Source of the DNA: Brachynemurus nebulosus
Lineage: Eukaryota > Arthropoda > Insecta > Neuroptera > Myrmeleontidae
DNA length: 64,000 nt
Direction of reading: 5' to 3'
Assembly: GCA_035578155.1 (NCBI GenBank)
Contig: JAPWDM010000001.1
Location: 163,095,498 to 163,159,497, forward strand
In this document: one piece after another, positions 57,856 to 64,000 of the stretch
How the letters are laid out: every line of letters starts with the position of its first letter
How positions within the stretch are numbered: position 1 is the stretch's first letter
Position numbers and translations under genes: made by a program
The notes under the pieces: model-generated
What the model saw: the letters and a program-made list of their open reading frames with translations, nothing else
Told to the model about the DNA's origin: nothing
Databases searched by the model: none

Positions 57856-60800
57856 CACGCTCAAAAAGAAATTTTTGAATCAAAGAAAATTTTTTTAATT
57901 AAAGAAGTAATTTCTTTCAATACGGACAAAGAAACTATTTCTTTAGTGGTAGAAAGAAATTTCTTTAATTTTATTTCTTTGGACTAAATAAGTTTAATCT
58001 TCAGATTGAAAAAAGTGAATTTCTTTGATGACAGAAACAGATTTCTTTAAAATTAGTTTCTTTGAATTAATAAATTTATTTCTTCAAATTTAGAAAAAAA
58101 GTGAATTTTTTTAAGAGCAAATTCTAAATTCAAAAAAATTGATTTCTTTAAAATAAAATATTTTTAAGGTTTCAAATAAAAACTTTTTTTGCTTTAAATA
58201 ACTTTTTATTTGGTTCAATAAAAATAAATTTTTTAGACAAATAATAATTCTTTTTTCTCTTTTACTTTTTTATTTTTTACTTAAAAAATTACTACTAGAA
58301 TAATAATTAAATGAAAGAAAAATTTTAGTACACTATTACATTTCGTATAATTGTCTGAACAAAAAGAAAAAATAAGTAGGGATATAAAATAAAAAAAAAC
58401 AAACAACGAAAATTATTTATTTGTTGAAATTACATCGCAGTTTTAAAAAGTATATATCAAAATTATAAAAATACATAATTATTAGGTATGCTGAGTAGAA
58501 AAGGACCACGCAGGCCAAAAATTAACTAGAGTAAAAAAAATAACTTATCAGAAAAGATTTATTTTGAAAATTGAATTTTAGGAGCAGTAGCCTGTAACTT
58601 TTTTTATTTTGGTAGCTAAGCCATTGACTTTAGAAGTTTAATAGAACAATTTGTCCATGTAACAAGACCAAGACTAGATTTTGGATATAAGCTACCAACT
58701 TCCAAGTTTCAATAAAATCAGTTTCAAGTTTCCGCGTAATTCTTGCTCGAACCGGTTTTTGTATGTGATAGATAAAAAATTCAAAAATTGTTGTTTTGAC
58801 AACGAAATCAGTACCTATTGGTGATAATTAAATGTGCATTTATAGCCCCAGGGCCGGATTTACCTCTGCGGAGACCCCGGGACACTTCCCATGTGGAGGC
58901 CCCCTTGGAAAATTTCTAATATTTTTCCAAAAAGTGAGGTTGACAAGTAAAAAATAATTCTATTTTATTCATTATTTTTGAATTTGTGGAGACCCCTATT
59001 GTGTGAAAGCCCCGGAGAACGTGCCCCAAGTGCCCTTATGTAAATTTGGCTCTGGATAGCCCTGGATCAAAAGATGATTGGGCACTAGCAGTCGAAACCG
59101 AAACAGTAAAAGGTGATGTACATCTAGTCCATGTGCGTTTATTTTTTATAAAAATTCCTACAAAAATAAAAAAAAGGTAAGAGGAGTACCAAACAGAAAA
59201 ATTTTAAGTCATAGATATGTCTTATAGTGAGTGCAATACACTTACAGACAACAACAAAGTAGTAAATAGTAAGTAAACTAGCTATTTTTTGGTTTAGTCA
59301 ATTATGATCATTTGCACCCAGTCAAAAAACAGATCCATGTTTATACAATCGTTTTTACTCGAAATCTTCAAAATCATTATTTATACTTTCAGAAAAAACT
59401 ATAAAAGTAACCAAAAAATCCTTTCGGCCACTTACTGATTATATATTAGAGTTTAGAAAAGCTTAATTTTTTGTAATTTTAAAAACAAAATGGCTATGTA
59501 CAGCACTTCAAACCAAGATTACTTTTTTCGAAGGTACTAATTAGCCCGCAGTAGAACTGACGAACGTCGGTATGTAGAACAAAATAAAATTTTTCTCACT
59601 GTCAGCATGTGTTTTGTCACAAAAGCACACATGGACATTAAAAAATATCGATTTTTTCAAATTTGACTTTGTTTTGAAACAATAAAATGGACTTTTGACG
59701 AAAAAACGGACCTTAAATGAAAATTGTTGAGTTCTACTGCGTACGAATTTTAGAAACACGATTTTGAGAAAAACGCTTTTTAAAATTAAAAATCATTTTT
59801 CTATATGAATTTTTAAAGATATCGACTTTTACCATTAGCCAGTTATCCCAGCACCATATAACTGTCCTTCCGAATTGAGATAGTTTGTTTCGAGTTATTT
59901 TCGGACGATTTACTGTTGCGCCTCGCGGTTTTTGCTACATCCGAGTTTGAATTCTCGACCACTTTGATACACAGTGCATTATCATTTCCGCACAAAAATC
60001 GTAAATATTCTAACTCACAGTTAAACCGAGTGTATCCAGAGCCTAAAAAGGCTTGATCTAAAATTTCAACAAAAAATTTTCAAACAGATAATACTCCTTA
60101 AAGTAAAATAAAATTACTTAGAAACTTAAAAGAAATAATACTTACATGTATTTAATTTGTACTGATTTTTGCACGTATTGCTCGTGAATGTCCCTTTGTT
60201 TGCGCTCATTTTCACAATTTGAAAAGAATTATGGGAATCACTCCATTTTATTTCAAATTTTTTATTCCACTCTAACAATGTGCGTATGTAAGTACATTAT
60301 AACTAAAATAAATAAAAAATGTCAAATTAACTAGAATCAATATAGCAATACTAAAATAAACTTCACTGTAATGAAATATGGCTCTGAATTACTTTAAAAA
60401 CATCATTATTTTAACGATTTACATGATTATTCTGGTTAATTTACTCAACTGTATATTGCAGCCATTTTAACTGTTTCGCACAGATAAACGTAACTGCGCA
60501 TGCTCGTAAGAACAAAAAATTCTTTGTTTCAAAGCAATAATTTTTTTGTTTCAGGGAAAACGAATTGTTCATTTGTCAGTCTATATACCTATAATGTTTT
60601 TAATTGTATTTAAGCAAAAAACACATTTGTTAAACTGTTGAAATAAATAACCATATAGAGTGCACATAATTATGACATAATTAGTAGGTTAACTAAAATA
60701 TGACACGTATATATAATCCTATTTTCATAAAAAAATTTAAAATTATTAACATAGTTAACCAATACTTATTTAGAAAAATTTCAAATTGTACCAACCTTTT

Positions 60801-61417
60801 TAATGACTAATATCTAAAATTATTTCCATATAGTGAAATACTTTCTCCCAACACTTTTCAACTTAAAATGTTGTTTTTATCTTTCTAAAATCAGTTCTGA
60901 TTTATTTTAAAAACAAATCACCATTTCAATAAATTGTTTGGTTATTTCGCTTCAATCACATGTAGCTATGTAGCCATCTTAAAATGTGCAACACGTATGT
61001 GTATAACAGTATTCTGCACATATTTATGTGACTACGCATGCTCAGAAAATAATTTCAAAGAACGCAATTGACTAGTTTTAAAAAAATTGATTCTTCAAAA
61101 CATCATACAAAGAAATTTTTTCTTTAAATTGAAAAAAAACTTCTTTGGATCAAAAAAATTTCTTTTTATTCTAAAAATTTTGTTTTTTTTCAATTTAAAA
61201 AAATTAGTTTTTTCCACTTAAAACTATTTTTTTCTTAAATTAGGAAATTTATTAAAATTAAAGAAAAAATTTCATTGAAGTAAAACAATAATTTAAAAAA
61301 ATATGAATTTTTTCGTAATGAAATCACGGTATTATTTCAAAGAAACCTTTTTTGATTTAAAGAAAGAAAAATTAAAGAAATTTTCAATTTTTGCACAAAG
61401 AAATCGTTTTGAGAGTG
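57856..61417. mobile_element. 3.5-kb TIR element with AAAGAAA-rich arms
   Basis: CACGCTCAAAAAG at the left and CGTTTTGAGAGTG at the right are inverted and TA-flanked. Long arms (57856-58170 and 61060-61417) consist of inverted TTTCTTT / AAAGAAA-rich repeats. The interior shows no transposase; frames of 72-113 codons are A/T-run products. A hAT MITE (58849-59054) is nested within. It could instead be two solo ends of one family flanking unrelated DNA. Confidence 0.5.
58849..59054. mobile_element. hAT-like MITE nested in the 3.5-kb element
   Basis: Ends CAGGGCCGGATTTACC and GTAAATTTGGCTCTG are inverted. Flanks TATAGCCC and GATAGCCC match at seven of eight bases, consistent with an aged 8-bp duplication. 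GAGACCCC words recur inside. Confidence 0.75.
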
Positions 61418-61419
61418 TA

Positions 61420-63040
61420 GAAAAATCTATTAGAAGCAAATATAAAAATTCAGAATTTTCAAAATACACATTAGCAAAAAACCAAAAATCTATTATACTA
61501 TCTGTTTCACTTCTATTGCATCTTGTACCTCATCAATTTCGTTCCCACGTCATGAATATACTTAAATTAAGAAGGATTCATTTGTCAATATTGCCTCTGA
61601 AATTTTGTTTTTTTGTTAGATTTCGTCATTTTAAATTTAAATGACGGCTGTCTACTTTTAAGAATAAAATTAAAGATATTTTTATGCGAGTAAAGTATAA
61701 ATCTTAGACAAAGAACATCTTTAAGTGCCACGGAAGTACGGTTTGCCTTAATGGCCCACAGGAAACCATTAGTATACACTTTATGAAAGATTCCGATAAA
61801 AAATTCGCTACTTTGAAGTAAGGTAAAAACGACAAAATTAGTTTTCAGCGCTAGCGGGGATTATTGGAAGTAGCACAATATTGGGACAAAAATATGCAAA
61901 TTCCGCTATATATGTTCACGATAAATTTGAAAATGTAAACTGTTTAGTTGTCTCATTGTCAGTCTTGCTATGCATCGAACAATTATATACTTATACATAT
62001 GCAAACATAAAACAGAAAAAACGATGGTAAAAACGGCCAAAATCAAATTCAAACAGATTTTTTTAAATCTTTAAGGAAGAACGACAGTGTTCAGTCACAC
62101 AACAGTTTCAGATCATAGTTTTGTCTGTCGTTCAAAAACGTCGTTTTGGAACGATATGAATGGCGATATCGTTCCAATAGAAACTGTTAATAATTTTTGG
62201 GAATGATTGTTGCTATATATATTGTTCCAAAGCGACAGATATTTTAGAACGATTCGCTCAAAAATGTTTTTGAAACGATGTGCCGATGTGTGTGTATGGC
62301 CATCTTTAAGTACTTAGGTATAGGTAGTTGCAAAGTTTCTGAGCGACTAAAGTCCACTTCCAGTTTTACTACAGTACTCCGTTAAATAAATGAAAGTAAG
62401 GGTCTACACCATTAAAAAAATCGTATTTATAAATACAAAAATATGTTATTATTACTATGTAAGGGTATTTTTCATAAAAAATTTTCCTGTTAGTATTTAA
62501 TATTTTAAAATTGGTAGCGTTAAGTCGTTTTGAAACATTAAATTTCTTATCATAGGTATTTCTAGTTTTAATTATATTACATATTTCTTGTAGTTTAGAA
62601 ACGTTTAATTTTTAATATTTTATACTTTCTGAACGATTTACTAAATATTGCAAATAATAAAACGGTCTACAATTTTCTCTTTTAAAGTCTGTACTTTTCA
62701 GTGGTTAATTAATTGAAATGTATTCAATTTTATTGAACTACCTGATACAGTCATAAAACCTGCATAAAACCTACCTTTGTAAATATTGCTATTATTATGA
62801 ATTTTTCAATAAAATCTGTTTATTAGTTTTACAAAATTTGTATGTTTACAAATAAATTTGTAATTTTTAGAATCAGTACTTTTACTTAGCTTTGGCTAGT
62901 GAAGTGCTTTACCTGCGAGATACAATTTTCGATATTTTAACAATTTTTTTTAACTTATCGTATTCTTGATTATTATTATACTTTTTTATACCCTCTATTT
63001 TAATCGGGTTTTTATCTATTGATATTTAATTAATTGAAAT
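61420..63040. other. No gene; inverted ATCGTTCC words at 62130-62280
   Basis: GGAACGATATGAATGGCGAT then ATCGTTCC forms a short palindrome at 62148-62177, with further TTGGAACG / TTGTTCCAAA and GAACGATTCG words to 62290. It is probably a transposon end, possibly related to the transposase-like ORF that follows, but no matching far terminus was identified. Confidence 0.35.
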
Positions 63041-63406
63041 ATGGAAATGAATACGAGTATTAAAAATAAAATGTTAAGTCCACAAGCAAAACTTATCATT
63101 TTAAATGTGTTAGTGTTTATGAAAAGTGAAAGTGATGGTGTGAAAATCCCATTAACTCAAGTTAAAAATCGTGTTACTGCAGCTACGGGTATATCGCTGG
63201 CAACTTTAACTAGAATAGCTAGTGAAGCAAAAAAAAATGATGGATCGGAAGCTATTTTTGCTGAAAAGGAAAGAAAAAAACATGTAAAACATAAAACAGA
63301 TCTGGACAGCTTCGATAAGGGAGTACTTAATAATATTATACAAAATATTTTTACGACGGAAAAAATTGTTCCCATATTGAAAAACATTCATAGGAAATTT
63401 ATTTAA
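63041..63406 (+). CDS. N-terminal fragment of a DDE_3-type (Tc1/IS630-like) transposase
   Basis: ATG-initiated, 121 residues. After a lead MEMNTSIKNKMLSPQAKLII, a helix-turn-helix-like segment (about residues 38-64: QVKNRV..ATGISLATLTRI..EAKK) is followed by basic KERKKHVKHKTDLDSFDKGV and a second helical part ending TTEKIVPILKNIHRKFI. This layout (R-x3-A-T-G-I-S-x-x-T, then K/R-rich, then LDxFD) is what I recall from insect DDE_3-containing transposase-like proteins, whose catalytic half should follow; here translation stops instead. It is probably a truncated or domesticated N-terminus, or the first exon of a spliced gene. The catalytic DDE half is absent from the remaining 600 bp. Confidence 0.5.
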   Translation: MEMNTSIKNKMLSPQAKLIILNVLVFMKSESDGVKIPLTQVKNRVTAATGISLATLTRIASEAKKNDGSEAIFAEKERKKHVKHKTDLDSFDKGVLNNIIQNIFTTEKIVPILKNIHRKFI

Positions 63407-64000
63407 TTTAAAATTACTTATTTGAGTAGGTACATCATTGCATTACCATATAAATAAGCAAACTATTTCAAAATCGATTACTTTTTTTTTACAACGTAGT
63501 GTATTTTTATACATTGTATATATCGTTCAATATTACCTGAGTGAGAGATATAACAACTAATAGGGGGAATTTAGACATAATTACTCTATATCCATCTTTA
63601 TTGCAAAAGTATTTTATCTTCTTAATATAATAAAATATGTATATCTCTTACTAAAAATACATCTTTCCTTTTTGTTGGACTTTGATACCTCAAAAACTCT
63701 GCAACTAGTTATAAAGTTAAAATGAAACAGGATTAATACAACAATTAAAAAAATAATCTGTGGATTTATTGTGATAAAAATAATTAATTATATTAAATAA
63801 CATTGAACTTTCTTAAAATATTACTTGATCTTTTCATTTAATGTTTTTATGTATCGCCACCAGACCGCGTAGCCTTGTAAGTAATTTGTTGTTTAATTAC
63901 ATTCATTTTATGTATCCAGCTATGGTGTTTATTTTTTACCATTTTTATTAAATCTGACGTTTTCATTGGCATATACGCAAGATTTTATCTTTTAAACTTG
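63407..64000. other. No gene recognised
   Basis: AT-rich. TATCGCCACCAGACCGCGTAG at about 63852 is GC-richer and looks repeat-derived; it is followed by TTGTAAGT, a donor-like word, but no open exon is evident. Confidence 0.35.

Noticed and set aside
57856..61417. Maverick/Polinton-type giant transposon
   Set aside because: The size is too small and there are no polymerase, integrase or capsid frames; A/T-run frames only.

Overview
The window reads as AT-rich, intron-rich nuclear DNA from an insect. The basis is GT/AG introns, an insect-type CRAL-TRIO gene split over six coding exons, long (TA)n tracts, and dense small transposons with textbook target-site duplications (TSDs). I cannot fix the order; a hemipteran or a beetle with a large repeat-rich genome would fit. 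It is not bacterial: there are no operons or long intronless ORFs, and most open frames are chance or repeat-derived.

Coding content is sparse. The one confident gene is on the plus strand at 44990-50334: six coding exons joining in frame to a 307-residue CRAL-TRIO (alpha-tocopherol-transfer/retinaldehyde-binding-like) lipid carrier, with a poly(A) signal at 50490. On the minus strand there is a 63-bp coiled-coil exon with clean splice sites (4487-4549) and a frame-broken coding-like segment (1767-1912); both may belong to one unidentified gene. At 63041-63406 lies a 121-residue ORF resembling the DNA-binding N-terminus of DDE_3-type transposases. A tRNA-Ala(AGC)-like gene sits at 2585-2655 on the minus strand.

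The rest is mostly transposon-derived. Left part (1-16 kb): a promoter-like CpG/DRE region, a pogo-like MITE with a second element inside it, a Mutator-type MITE with a 9-bp TSD, a short Helitron, a Harbinger-type MITE, two TTAA-flanked piggyBac-like elements, and an 842-bp foldback split by a TA-flanked MITE. Middle (16-44 kb): degenerate tandem arrays, a 600-bp palindrome, a second Helitron, two TTA-flanked elements, several TA-flanked MITEs, and a hAT element with a perfect 8-bp TSD enclosing another repeat. Gene region (44-50.5 kb): a foldback MITE ends 14 bp before the first coding exon, and introns 2, 4 and 5 carry further elements, including a pogo-like deletion derivative that keeps the transposase start. 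Right part (50.5-64 kb): Helitron-like arrays, a hairpin-bearing retroposon-like insertion with a poly(A) tail, two hAT MITEs and a 3.5-kb terminal-inverted-repeat (TIR) element.

No CRISPR array, operon or clearly new multigene system was found. The most informative structures are the nested insertions, which date elements relative to each other, the transposon abutting the CRAL-TRIO gene, and two long perfect hairpins. All coordinates were read by eye, so element ends may be off by a base or two.
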